Assembly (NCBI GenBank): GCA_021613535.1
Contig: CP075493.1
Coordinates: 2,356,001 to 2,420,000 of the forward strand
Reading direction: 5' to 3'
DNA length: 64,000 bases
Origin: Adineta vaga
Lineage: Eukaryota > Rotifera
In this document: positions 34,004-44,795 of the stretch, one piece after another
Numbering within the stretch: the stretch's first letter is position 1
Layout: each line of letters opens with the position of its first letter
Position numbers and translations under genes: made by a program
Notes under the pieces: generated by a model
Told to the model about the DNA's origin: nothing
Databases searched by the model: none
What the model saw: only the letters and a program-made list of their open reading frames with translations

Positions 34004-35925
34004 TGCATATTAATAAAAAGGAACGAATTCTCTCTCTTTCTTCTTTTTCACAGTACATTTTTATTTACATCATTTGTCAATAGAAGGAAAATGTTTTCTT
34101 TGCATATACTTCTTTAATAAATGGTCTAATTGAGTTGATTTTCATCTTGGAACGAAATGAATGAAATTCTTTTCTGTAGGTTTCACTTTATTATTCTAAG
34201 AAATCGAATGTCTACTTTCGTTCGAAGACACAAAAGTATTATTGACAAACCTAATCATGAATTTAATCAATCAGATTTAATTAAGCACTGCATCAACCTA
34301 GAAAATGACTTTTCAAACATATTGTTGTTCATTCAATAACTTTTGTAATCAGTTGATAAAATTATGAATTTTCAACCAATCAAATTCAAATCAGATATTC
34401 ATAAGTGTAAAGATTTTATCCTTATTTCTTTTTACTTATTGATCAAGCAACAGATCGTAAAAATGTGATTAAGAAATGGTCGTTAGAATATTCTTAACAC
34501 CATTGCTTATTTGAACAGTTGAGTTGTAAAAAGGCAAAAGAAAGACAATATCGATCTGTCATTCGGATCACTAAACATATGTGAACATTCAACTTTATTG
34601 ACTTTCATACATTATTTACACATGGATTGATTTCTACAGATAATATTCAAATAGATTATTAATTAATTAAACAAAAGCAAAAAAAAATGTCATAGTTTTC
34701 TTTCTAGAGAAATTTTCTCTCAAGCAGAAAATGTCGATTGATTTGAATTAGTTTGTATTGTTTTATTCTTTGTAAAGACATTGAATTAGAACAACAGGAT
34801 GCTAAATGCATTCATTTACGATCTTTTGTATATGAAGAAAAAAGAACTTGATAAGTACAAGACTATTACATCATTCATTCTCTTCTAACATATGTCTCTG
34901 TTTTTTAATCCTATTCATAATGATTGTCGTGTGAGATAAAGATGTATAAAACCATACAAATTGCATCAATAAAATCTTCTTATCATATTTAGGAAATGAT
35001 GTAAGATGATACTCAAATGACAATAGAACGATTATATTTCAGATAGTAAAAAAATCATAATATAATTGAAAATTAAATAGATCTCTATGCTGACTGATAT
35101 CGTAATGATTGACAAATACTATAAATCGTTTTGATTAATTTGACTGCTATTATCATATCAATACGATATGAAAAAGAAAGAAGTAAAAAAAAGGTTTTTC
35201 TTTTCTTCGTTCCAACAATAATCAAATAATTTCGTCTAGACGTAAGTATTATGATAAAATTCTACATCATTGACACTACTGTAAATCAATTATGATATTT
35301 TGTTTTATTCAATTGAAAACCTTTCCTTTCTATTATTAAATATTATGACATGCACGTTATTCTTTCTTTCTTTCTTTTTCACATGTGATAATATTTGAAA
35401 AGAATTTTAATTTCTTTCTATTTACATAAAATATGTAAATTTTCTTTTTTAATATTTATGATGACAGTTTTCATCTTGTAATATAGCTACTGTTCATTGC
35501 TCGAAAGTAAAAAAGAAAACTGATAAAAATTAACATATACAATATACTTCTCGAATTCATGTTCAGTTTTTTACTTCGAGCGTTTCTTCGAGTCACACAC
35601 ATCTCACGTTTTCTTTGTATAGTCTATTATATAATCGGTATATATATATATAGAGAGAGAGAGAAAGAAATGAAGAAAAACTTAATATCACGGTAAATTA
35701 TTAGCTCAGTGAGCGATAGCGACAAAGAGAATATTACATCTTTTTTTATTGAATTTTAATAGTTATGCACACTCACATATATTTATCTAAATTTAGCACC
35801 GTATTGCATAGAGAAAAGAAGCACCATCATATATATATATATAAAGAGAGAGAGAGAGAGAGAAAAAGAAAATGAAGGTGATTTAAGTTTATGAACTTCT
35901 ATTGTCTATGGATATGGATATGTTA
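34004..35925. other. Convergent intergenic gap
   Basis: AT-rich, with two similar compound microsatellites, (TA)n(GA)n at about 35640-35670 and 35830-35865. The small frame at 34157-34339 is unsupported. No gene is seen. Confidence 0.4.
35640..35866. repeat. Two (TA)n(GA)n compound microsatellites
   Basis: TATATATATATAGAGAGAGA at about 35640 and a second TATATATATAAAGAGAGA run at about 35832, each followed by an A/G-rich stretch with ATGAAG. The similar order and flank suggest a local duplication or shared origin. Confidence 0.7.
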
Positions 35926-36581
35926 TTATTTGAAATAGAGTATATCGCGACGCATTTGAAACATAATTATAAGTATGATTAAACTTGGCACGAGTAAAAA
36001 TACAGCTGATATTATACCAATACGTTGTTTATTTGAATACATAGCATCTTCTAATGCGGTAATACAATTTGTTCCTGTACAATTATATGTTGTACGAATA
36101 CCTGGCCATACAGATACTGATGTTTGAGCAACATCATTAACGAGTGTAGGACGAAGTCGATCATAATAAGCAAAACCTGCAGCACAAGCACCTGATAAAA
36201 TAGCCATATAGAGCGAAATTAGAGCAAGAGAAATAATCAAATAACGCCAACGACGTCGTATGATGCCAAGTATACCAAATATGATTGGTATTGCTACTAT
36301 ACCACTACCGATTATGAGAAGAATATGAGCTAGAAAAAAAGAAATTTATAATAGATTTCTTTTATTTTTATTTTCAAGGTTCAATACGTACGTGCATAAA
36401 TGGAAAAATAAGCTTGCCGATTGAAAGCAGAATTGAGATCAAGAATAGTATTGTACAATGGTGGTTGAAGAAGAAATCCTATACCTAGACCGATGCCTAG
36501 TAAACCTTGTAGAGTAAGTAATATAAAAAGAATCAAAGCAATCAATTGGATCGAATCCAACGGTCCACACGGAAAATTCAT
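35926..36581 (-). CDS. Four-transmembrane orphan protein
   Basis: Two exons (36581 to about 36391, then about 36330 to 35926; donor GTACGT, acceptor TTCTAG) encode about 199 residues. Four hydrophobic segments are visible: LIALILFILLTLQGLLGIGL, ILLIIGSGIVAIPIIFGILG, YLIISLALISLYMAILSGA and IISAVFLLVPSLIILIIMF. The larger loop between helices 3 and 4 contains YNCTGTNC, with a glycosylation site and two cysteines. The topology is tetraspanin/claudin-like, but the tetraspanin CCG motif and the claudin W-LW-C-C motif are absent. I therefore name only the topology. Confidence 0.7.
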
Positions 36582-37977
36582 TGTTACACGTGAAAGACCG
36601 CTGCTTATTGAAACATTAAACCATCATTAATCTGAAAAGGAAATCAATCAATTTCATTGTTCTTTTTCTTTTTTCTTTCAAAATTGAGCAAATATTTTAA
36701 TTAATCTGTTGCGTGACATGACACACGACTTACCTTGTTGACATAAACTATGTCTATGTACATATACATTGAACATATGTCAAGTATTTGAAATTCTCAG
36801 AATAGGAAAAAAGAGAAAGATAAAAACTTGATGAAGCTAATTGGATAATAAACTCTGTTGACAAGTTCCAACTGACTCTTCGTAATCAGACATTTCTACT
36901 TTCTTCTTCTCCTTCGACTTGTTCTCACTAACAACTCAAACACACAAATGCCATCGATGGCTCTTAACATTCGAAACTGAATGACGAGTGAGAAGAGAAA
37001 GAAGCAAATAGTAAGAAAAGAAAAAAAAATGACGCTGATAGTGAAACAGTAATTTGAATGTGTTGTATATTATAACGCGTTAGAACAGAGAAGAAGAAGA
37101 AGAAGAAAGAAAAAGAAAATTCATGTTTCATATGTTGCCTTCTCTTCTTTACTCACTCTCTCTCTCTCTCTCGATAGATTGATGATCAAAGTTTCAAGAC
37201 CCATGTAACATTTACCATCACAATAAAGTTTACAATTCAATTATATTCACTATCAATTAGTAAAATAATGATACAACACACAAAAAAAAGTGTCCATATC
37301 TTTTCAATGTCTAATGAAATATTCAAGGTTTTGAATTTGATACATTTGAAATCATAACCTTGCTTTCAAGGTGATTACGAATGCAAATATTATTGAAATG
37401 TTGTACAACAAAATTTTCAGTTGAATGTTACTTACAACTGAATAGACAAATTGAAAAACGAGAATATTTTTACATGTGATTGACACGTTGTAAGCATAGA
37501 TGTTTGAATATTTCATCATAATATTTGCATATACTTGCAATTTCATTTGCTTATTGAACATCTATGTAACCCATTTGGTTTCACTAACAATTCTACCTAA
37601 GGCTTAATCATGCTTATTCAAACGTATTCAGGTCAACTAGTGTTGTAACAAGCGTGAAATCAAGTTTATACAACATTATTTCCATAAAGTTTCTTTTTTT
37701 TCTTCTTTTCATATAAACAACTTATTTATTTATTTTTATTTTGAAATCTAAAGATAAAGTGACATAGATACTTGAATAACTGCTCTATTTATTTGCAAAC
37801 ATGAAAGTATTCTTCTTGGTTAAATTAATACCACGTGTCGTGCAAAATATTAAGATGATAACAATAGAAAACATCTTTTGCTTATCTATTTTTTATAAAT
37901 CGTGCATATCTTTCATAAAAGTAAGATTCATCTTGAAAGTGGAGACAGAGTTTGCTAACTTGTTATAAAACATAAAT
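36582..37977. other. Divergent intergenic region
   Basis: Between the four-TM gene and CLN8. It contains a (CT)n tract near 37150-37172 and AT-rich sequence. No gene is seen; the minus-strand frame at 37352-37561 is unsupported. Confidence 0.4.
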
Positions 37978-38982
37978 ATGGTGAGATATTTTGTTTTTGT
38001 TTGCTTTTCAAAGCAATTTCTTTGATGAATTTAAGGCTAATGTTAATGTAACAGTACAATCAAATCAAAATTTAAAAGAAAATATAATTCGGATTTGTGC
38101 ATGTTTCACTGGTTGGTTAGTATTGTTCATCTTTATGGGATGGCTATCAAAAATAGTCGTACCTCAAGTTCGGTAAGTATATATTTTGAAAATAACATTG
38201 TTCTATGATTCGAATGATGATGTATATGTTTATTTTTTTAATAAATAGAACACTTAAACCAAAAGAACAAATGTTTTGGCAATTAGCATGGGTTCGTGCT
38301 GTATGTGGAACGTTAGTAGGATGGGGTAAAGATTTTTTATCATTGTGTTATACCTCTTTATTTATTTTTTTCTATTTGTGTAGCTATTTATTTAACTTTC
38401 GTTGATGAATGTCTTGACAGAGATCATGCTCTTGCAACTACTGATGGATCATGGACATTCATCTGTGTTCTTTTGGGTTTTTTTATCTTTGAAGAAGTTA
38501 CATTGATTTATTTTGATATAAGATATAAAACATTTTCCAAAGAATTACATTTACATCATGTATTTGCATTTAATGGCTTCTTTTTTGCTGCATGGTATAA
38601 TGCTGGTCATTTTTATGCAGCCAAAGCGTTTGTTCTTGAAGCTAGCACAATATTTTCATGTATTTGTTGGTGTTTATTAAAATTAAAACTTGAACAAACA
38701 AAAGTATGGAAAATTAATCAAATGATATTAATCCACGTGTTTCATTTACGTTCCGCTTATGAAATGTGGTGGTGGTACGATATTTATCGTGATTGGGCAA
38801 ATATTAAACAAAATCTTCCATTACCATATACGATTAATATGCTATTAGGTTTGTTAGCTGTTAGTCTTTGGTTGACACCTTATTGGACATACAAAAAGAC
38901 AGTACAATATTTTCATCCCGTAGATTTCAATATGGAACAGAAGAAAGGAAAAAAATCCAATGAAATTGACAAAACATCATAG
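37978..38982 (+). CDS. CLN8: CLN8, TLC-domain ER cargo receptor
   Basis: CLN8 is an ER/Golgi membrane protein that helps export lysosomal enzymes; loss causes neuronal ceroid lipofuscinosis in mammals. Matches to the vertebrate protein: KEQMFWQLAWVRAVCGT, HHVFAFNGFF, VLEASTIFSC, WKINQMILIHVFHLR, YEMWWWYD, PYWTYKKT..., and HPVDFNME. These span the TLC (TRAM-LAG1-CLN8) domain. My model is ATG (37978-37980) as a first exon, a 55-base intron (GTGAGA...TTTAAG) and MANVNVTVQSNQN. Further introns lie at about 38173-38248 and 38331-38380. The C-terminus ends NEIDKTS rather than in the KKxx ER-retrieval signal of the human protein, although a KKGKK cluster lies just before. AATAAA occurs at 39053 and 39062. 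Confidence 0.9.
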
Positions 38983-39114
38983 AAATTATGTTAGGAATTC
39001 TGAAAAGTTTTCATATGTACTTTTTTTATCAGCGGTGATTAAGATTCGATGAAATAAATAGAATAAATATTGATTGGAAAAGGAATAATATCGAGAAAAA
39101 TACTAAGTTTGTAT

Positions 39115-40023
39115 TTATCTTTTATCATCCATTTCCAAATTATAGTTGAGAAAAGAATCCTTCGTTACTTTAACTTTTATCAATGGTATCGGACGAATTA
39201 TATTTGGATTTTGACTGTAATCTTTCCATAATTGTTCCACAGATTTTCCCGTTAATTCTTTCCATGTTATATTCTGTTTATAGGTTACTTCTCGTAAACC
39301 CTGATCAAGTTTATCGATAATACTTGAATTATATCTATGTTCAAGCCAGATAAGAAATCGTGCAGTTACTTTATAACTATCATCATAATTTTGTGTATGA
39401 TTATATTCAATCATTGACCAGTTAGGATCAAGATTATTATTACCATATGTATAACGAACATAATCGGCAAGACCTTCACCTAACCATATGACATCAGCAA
39501 GATTTTGTGTAGTATATTGTTGAACTAAATGTGCTAATTCATGAAGAAATATATCGTAGTAACGTGAAAATGATCTTGGATTACGTAATCGATATGCATT
39601 GATGATCATTTTTGAATCGACTGCTCTACCCCAGAATGAACGTTCACTTTTTCCATCGATAAATACATAGATTGAACGTGGTGCATTTCGATTAAAACGA
39701 TTTACTAATTGAGGATAGATATCAAAATAGAGTTCAGATAATCGATGTTGAACAGCAGGATTCAATGTAAAAGGTGTACTTTTGACGGTTAAATTATAAC
39801 CATTTGAGGAATAAAAATTCGTATGAATGAATATTGTCTTATTTAAATCAGGAAATTCAAAACATTTTGCTGTTGAACATATTAAGAACAAAATGGCGAG
39901 TATTTTTACATTCATAATGTTCAATCTTAAATGAATCAAATGAACGGATTTGCGTACGTTTATCATTTGACCTCGCAATAACCTATCTATGTGTAAGAAT
40001 AGAAAAAGAATAAATTTCATCAA
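39115..40023 (-). CDS. Secreted BSP-type metallopeptidase, intact copy
   Basis: A plant/bacterial basic secretory protein (BSP) peptidase family member (PF04450 type). The zinc motif HELAH lies in FLHELAHLVQQYTTQN. Downstream are WLGEGLADYVRY (third-ligand region), YKVTARFLIWLEHRY and GKSVEQLWKDYSQNPN, which are family hallmarks. The frame is open from 40023. The better start is the Met at 39915, giving MNVKILAILFLICSTAKC, a typical signal peptide; the extra 36 residues upstream may be 5' UTR or hold an intron. Several glycosylation sites are present (NKT, NLT, NHT, NSS, NIT). The gene is single-exon from 39915. It probably acts outside the cell. A TATA-like sequence lies at 40117-40123 on this strand. 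Confidence 0.82.
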   Translation of the reverse strand: MMKFILFLFLHIDRLLRGQMINVRKSVHLIHLRLNIMNVKILAILFLICSTAKCFEFPDLNKTIFIHTNFYSSNGYNLTVKSTPFTLNPAVQHRLSELYFDIYPQLVNRFNRNAPRSIYVFIDGKSERSFWGRAVDSKMIINAYRLRNPRSFSRYYDIFLHELAHLVQQYTTQNLADVIWLGEGLADYVRYTYGNNNLDPNWSMIEYNHTQNYDDSYKVTARFLIWLEHRYNSSIIDKLDQGLREVTYKQNITWKELTGKSVEQLWKDYSQNPNIIRPIPLIKVKVTKDSFLNYNLEMDDKR

Positions 40024-40176
40024 TTATTCATTCGGATTATGAATCAACCAACGAGTATGAAAATGTAAATAAATATCAGTTTAACAGTTATTTCCCACAT
40101 CGTCCAGATAAAGACGTTATATATGAACTTTGTTTTTACATGTATTTTTTTGTAAAAAACAAACAAAATCGAAAGA

Positions 40177-40824
40177 TTAGAAATTTGGATTTTGTGCATA
40201 TTCACTCCAAAGTTGCTCTACTGCATTGCCTTCAGCAAATTGATTCCATGAATTTCTTGAATATGTATTACTACGCATTGCAGATTCGAGTTGAACAACA
40301 ATATTCGAGTAACGTTTTTCACACCAAGCTAAAAATCGTGCAGTCACTCGATATGCATTAGTAAAATGATGATTCATTTCAAAAGGTGGTAACCATCAAT
40401 TAGCTGCTGGATTATTTCGTCCATATTTCCATCGAGCATAATCTGCAATGCCTTCAATTAACCAACCTGGATCTCCACGTGGATAACGTTGAACAACATG
40501 CATACATTCATGTGTAACACCATTATATCCCGGATCAATTGTGATGACTACATCACGAGTGCAGCCATTTCGATTGAATCGATCATACATCTGTGGCCTT
40601 GAGAGTTAACAAAATGTGAGAAGATATTGAAATGAAAACAAAAGAAATATTTACATCGTAGCAAAGAATGTATCAATACATCTTTGTCTCGTATTTTGAT
40701 CAAAATTAGGATCATTATTTACTATTGTTAATTTATAATTGCCTGATGTGTAAACGACAACATCGGCAGATAAGAAATCAATTCCAGCAGCTAGAATAAT
40801 TGATAAGACGATGAATGAAAACAT
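40177..40824 (-). pseudogene. Second BSP-type metallopeptidase with an in-frame TGA
   Basis: A head-to-tail paralogue of the gene at 39115, starting about 150 bases beyond its open frame. The ATG at 40824 gives a signal peptide (MFSFIVLSIILAAGIDFLSA). An intron (GTAAAT...TCAAG, about 40594-40656) separates two exons. The zinc site is HECMH, followed by WLIEGIADYARWKYG, then a TGA at 40396-40398. The same frame continues directly with WLPPFEMNHHFT, VTARFLAWCEKRY and VEQLWSEYAQNPN to the TAA at 40177. No GT-AG intron I could find removes the TGA. It is therefore a recently broken gene, a polymorphic null, a sequencing error, or a readthrough gene. The conserved downstream frame favours recent loss or error. 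A TATA box lies at 40867-40874. Confidence 0.7.
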
Positions 40825-40866
40825 TCTAACCCGATAAAACTAGTTTTAGTGTTGATATCTATATCA

Positions 40867-40874
40867 TTTATATA
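40867..40874 (-). promoter_or_regulatory. TATA box of the second BSP copy
   Basis: TATATAAA on the minus strand, 43 bases before the ATG at 40824. Suggests the promoter of the broken copy is still in place. Confidence 0.45.
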
Positions 40875-42152
40875 CTCTTTCAAAAAACAATAAGAATATG
40901 ATATCGTCGATAATAGAATTCGATGTCAGCTATTCAGTTTATCTAACAATGAGAAAAACAACCCTTTTTTTATCAATGCACTCTATAGCCATTAACTGAT
41001 ATTTTAAATGGTAGAATATGCTCTATCACTCATACTATGTTGCCTATAAAATCTATCAATTTCTTAATTCAATTTGAAATAAGACAAGAAATAGTTGGAA
41101 ATCGTTCATTATAGAAGAATGCAAAATAACTCGTCAAGAAACGACTACTATTTTTTCTGTTCCAAATGAATATTCATTTACAAACGAATAATACAAATTG
41201 AACAAATATGTTTATATTGTTGGTCAAACTATTGTTTTAATTTATAATCAGTTGAAATCGGCAAGTTTCGAAGAAGAACTATTTCTTATGATTATCAAAT
41301 CGAATTTGATACTTATGTGAATTCTTGAGAGTGAGTGATAAAGACGATGTAGATGAATGTGGACGAAAGTAAGAAGGAGAATAAAATTACAAGTCATTCA
41401 TACTTGAAATAGTGTAGAAATGATACATTAGCTGCTATTAGTAATCAAACAATCGCAGTTTTCAATGAACGAACAAAAGTGCATAATTGCATATGTTCAG
41501 TCTAAATAATCGAGATTTATTTCTGGACATTCAATAGATCTTTTCATAATTATTCAAAAATATTCAAGATTAATATCACATATGATACTCGTATTGTTTT
41601 GTTATATAATCAAACCTATACTGAATCTCGAGTAGTTTGAAGATATTCATGTAACGAAAATGTGTCGATATTAAAAATTTCACTTAGTAATCTATCTTCT
41701 ATCGAATCAAAGAAGAGAGAATTCTTGAATCTAAATAAAAATGTTAATACCTATTATTAGTTATTGTAAATACAATCAATTTCTGCAGAAGATCTATCCC
41801 TTTAAATCTAATTTCGTCCAATAATATTTATAGATTTGAGTTGAGAATATTTTTTCCAACTTTCGGTTCTCAAACATGAGTTTGTTCGGAGCGAGAAAGA
41901 ATAAATAAAAACATTCATTTTCACGGACTATTTTGATAACACTATCAACTGTGGAGTACCTGAGTAGACGAATTGCTTTTGTCAAGTGCTACTCATGAAT
42001 GTTTACTATGCTTGCTTCTGATTTCGGAAGAAATATAAAAAGTAGCAAATATTTATTATTCATTAGAAAGTCTTGAAATGAGTTTCACATATATGTCCAT
42101 GTAACGGACGTCTCACAGGAAAACATACAATTTCAAAGAAAGATTGAGGGTG

Positions 42153-42192
42153 GGTGTGGGTGTGCAACCATTAGCATTTAAACACCCACACC
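42153..42192. repeat. 11-bp inverted repeat of TGTGGG-type sequence
   Basis: GGTGTGGGTGT at 42153-42163 and its exact reverse complement at 42182-42192, separated by 18 bases. Could form a hairpin. The G-rich arm matches the TGTGGG unit reported for bdelloid telomeres. Confidence 0.8.
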
Positions 42193-42491
42193 ATTTTTAT
42201 CAATTTACATGTGATATCATTAAAAATTTGATTGTACAGGAAAGAATTGATGACAAAACGACTAAATTGAGTTTAATCAATTCGAGAGGTGGATTTTTAT
42301 ATTTATTTTTGGAAGCAAAAACAAACATCTAATTTAAATTTTATCACTAATTCATCATTAAAATAATCTTTTTCATAGAGATTTGGAGATTCATATAATG
42401 GAATAGAATGGAAAATATTGACTAGTATAATGAAAGGGATAAGTTTTATTCGTGAACATCACCGAGATTAGGAAAACTTCGTTGTTCAATA

Positions 42492-43100
42492 TTATATTGA
42501 TGATGGTTCTATTGAATCTTCGTTAATGGAAGGTACAACTTCCTCAATATTTTCAGCACTAATTCCATTCAATTTACAAAACTCTCGAAATTTCTCTTGT
42601 TCTAATTCACGCATTAGATGATTTAAGGCATAAATCTATGACACATTCAGATAGAAGAAATAAATTAATAATAAAACCTGTACGAACTTGTCTGCGCTGG
42701 TATTCAGATTGCAATTTTTGTTCCGAATCAGTTGAAATTGACTGTAAAGTTGGCAAACGTGTTTTCGAGATGATATTCGTTGTTTGTCGTTCAATTTTAA
42801 ACGATGATGATTTATTCAAACTATTTTGGGATTTTTTACGAGGCTTTGAAAGTTGCATTGATTCTATTCAAGAATGAGATATATGAAGAGAACGAAGGGA
42901 TTTATAGATAAAATACCAGACTTCAAAGGTGAAACATTCGATTTTGTAGGTAAAGATGGCAATTTTGATGACGTATTATTATGAAGATCATTAGTAAGAG
43001 GTTTTTCAAGTATTCGACCATCAGTTAGAATATGATATTTACGTGATTTGGAAGTTTTGGTTGTAAGTGGTGCATTCCGTGTCTGTTCATCATCAGCCAT
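42492..43100 (-). CDS. Orphan small basic protein, three exons
   Basis: The start at 43100 gives MADDEQTRNAPLTTKTSKS. Exon 1 ends at a GTATTT donor near 42923, exon 2 resumes after TGAATAG near 42867, and a third exon near 42637-42492 begins IYALNHLMRELEQEKFREF. About 170 residues. The first two-thirds is Ser/Lys/Thr-rich and probably disordered. The C-terminal third forms helices (YQRRQVRTG, ALNHLMRELEQEKFREFCKLNG). It ends EPSSI, a possible class I PDZ ligand. I recognise no family. The intron phases join cleanly, which supports a real gene. Confidence 0.6.
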
Positions 43101-43932
43101 TAGTTTGTTTTATTTACAAATAAATACACTCTCTGAAATATTAGTCAATTTTGAAGATCAATGTTTACATGTCAAAATTTGTTAGTATAGAAATTGTTTT
43201 TTTTCTTGGAAAAAACATTGATTACGATCTCAGACATTTTTAAAGAACAACGAAGTTATAGATATTTTGATTTTTGTCCAATGGGATACTAATTAATACA
43301 CACAATATTGTAAAAGAGAGATCTATTTAATAATACGAAACTTTTATATAGATATTTCATTTTCTCATCGCTTTCACATATCATATTAGTACTATTTTCA
43401 AAGCGTTAAAAAACAATTCGACGTATTTACGTCAAGTTTTAGCTCTGTATTTTGATTGCAATTGTAACGATTGTCATATATATTCGAACAACTTTTACAG
43501 TATATTCTACGAAACAATATTTTGGTATTTTTGCTCGATTTTACACGCACTTTGAAACACGGTCATTTACATGTTCTCTTATGTATAGTTACCATTGTTA
43601 CAAGACGAATAACATAAAAATGATCATTCAATTATTTAGAATTTATTTAAATATCATCTTTATCAAAAGACTAGAATTTTCAATCGATCAAATTCATATA
43701 TCAAGAATCGATTCATTAATGCATATGAACGTCATCAATTGACGATGCTCTTATTTGATTGGTTAAACTATATTATTCGCTGCATTGATAGATAAATATC
43801 TATTCAAATCGACGTAAACAACAGAGTTGCAGACAGAAAAGAAGTGTTTTATTCGACTTTATTTATTTCGACGTGAGTTGTTCATTATTATTGATTTCAA
43901 TTTCGAAAAATGTATATATTCAGATTTTAAAG
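43101..43932. other. Divergent intergenic region before SEC61G
   Basis: Promoter region for the orphan gene and SEC61G. The 96-codon frame at 43452-43742 is unsupported. Nothing else is seen. Confidence 0.4.
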
Positions 43933-44200
<268 letters not shown>

Positions 44201-44795
44201 AATAAAAACTGATCCTATTCTTTTTTCTTTTGTTGTTTATTGTCATACAAGTTTTATTCGTTAAAGTTTATATGTAATGAAAAAAAAAGAACATATTCAA
44301 AATCAACTATAAACGATTCGTTATATTCAATATGAAAATATTCTCATGTTTGACAGTTGATAAATCTCTTCAGCAATGAATAGTGATCGAAAAAAAAAGA
44401 AATAGATTTCTTCATGAATCAATGATCTCTGTCTTTACTATAAGTTACATAAATAATATTGCAAAAATTAGTTGATTATCTATTTGAAAAGTTTATAATG
44501 AAATAATTATCTTTCAAACTATTATACGTCGATATCTGTTAAACAATACCAAAAATCATTGATGTTGAATTTTTATATTTTGTTCTCTCATTATATTTGA
44601 AACGTATTAGATATTTTTGAATTTTCCATCTAAATTCTAAAACTTGCCAGATGTCAGTAGTACACTGAACCAATCAATTCTTATTCGATTTACTATTAGT
44701 CGAACTAAAAACCAAATGTAGATAATAGATTTTCATTCATAAATATAGTCAACTCATATATTGTAATACCTATTTTTTTTGCTTCTGTTCGCAAC
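44201..44795. other. Intergenic gap between SEC61G and SGSM3
   Basis: AT-rich, with the SEC61G 3' end and the SGSM3 promoter side. No gene is seen. Confidence 0.45.

Larger units (their letters stand above)
40825..42491. other. Intergenic gap with telomere-like inverted repeat
   Basis: 1.7 kb without a supported gene. At 42151-42164 there is TGGGTGTGGGTGTG, about 2.3 units of TGTGGG. An exact 11-base inverted partner (ACACCCACACC) lies at 42182-42192. The 62-codon frame at 42144-42332 overlaps this and is unsupported. Confidence 0.45.
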
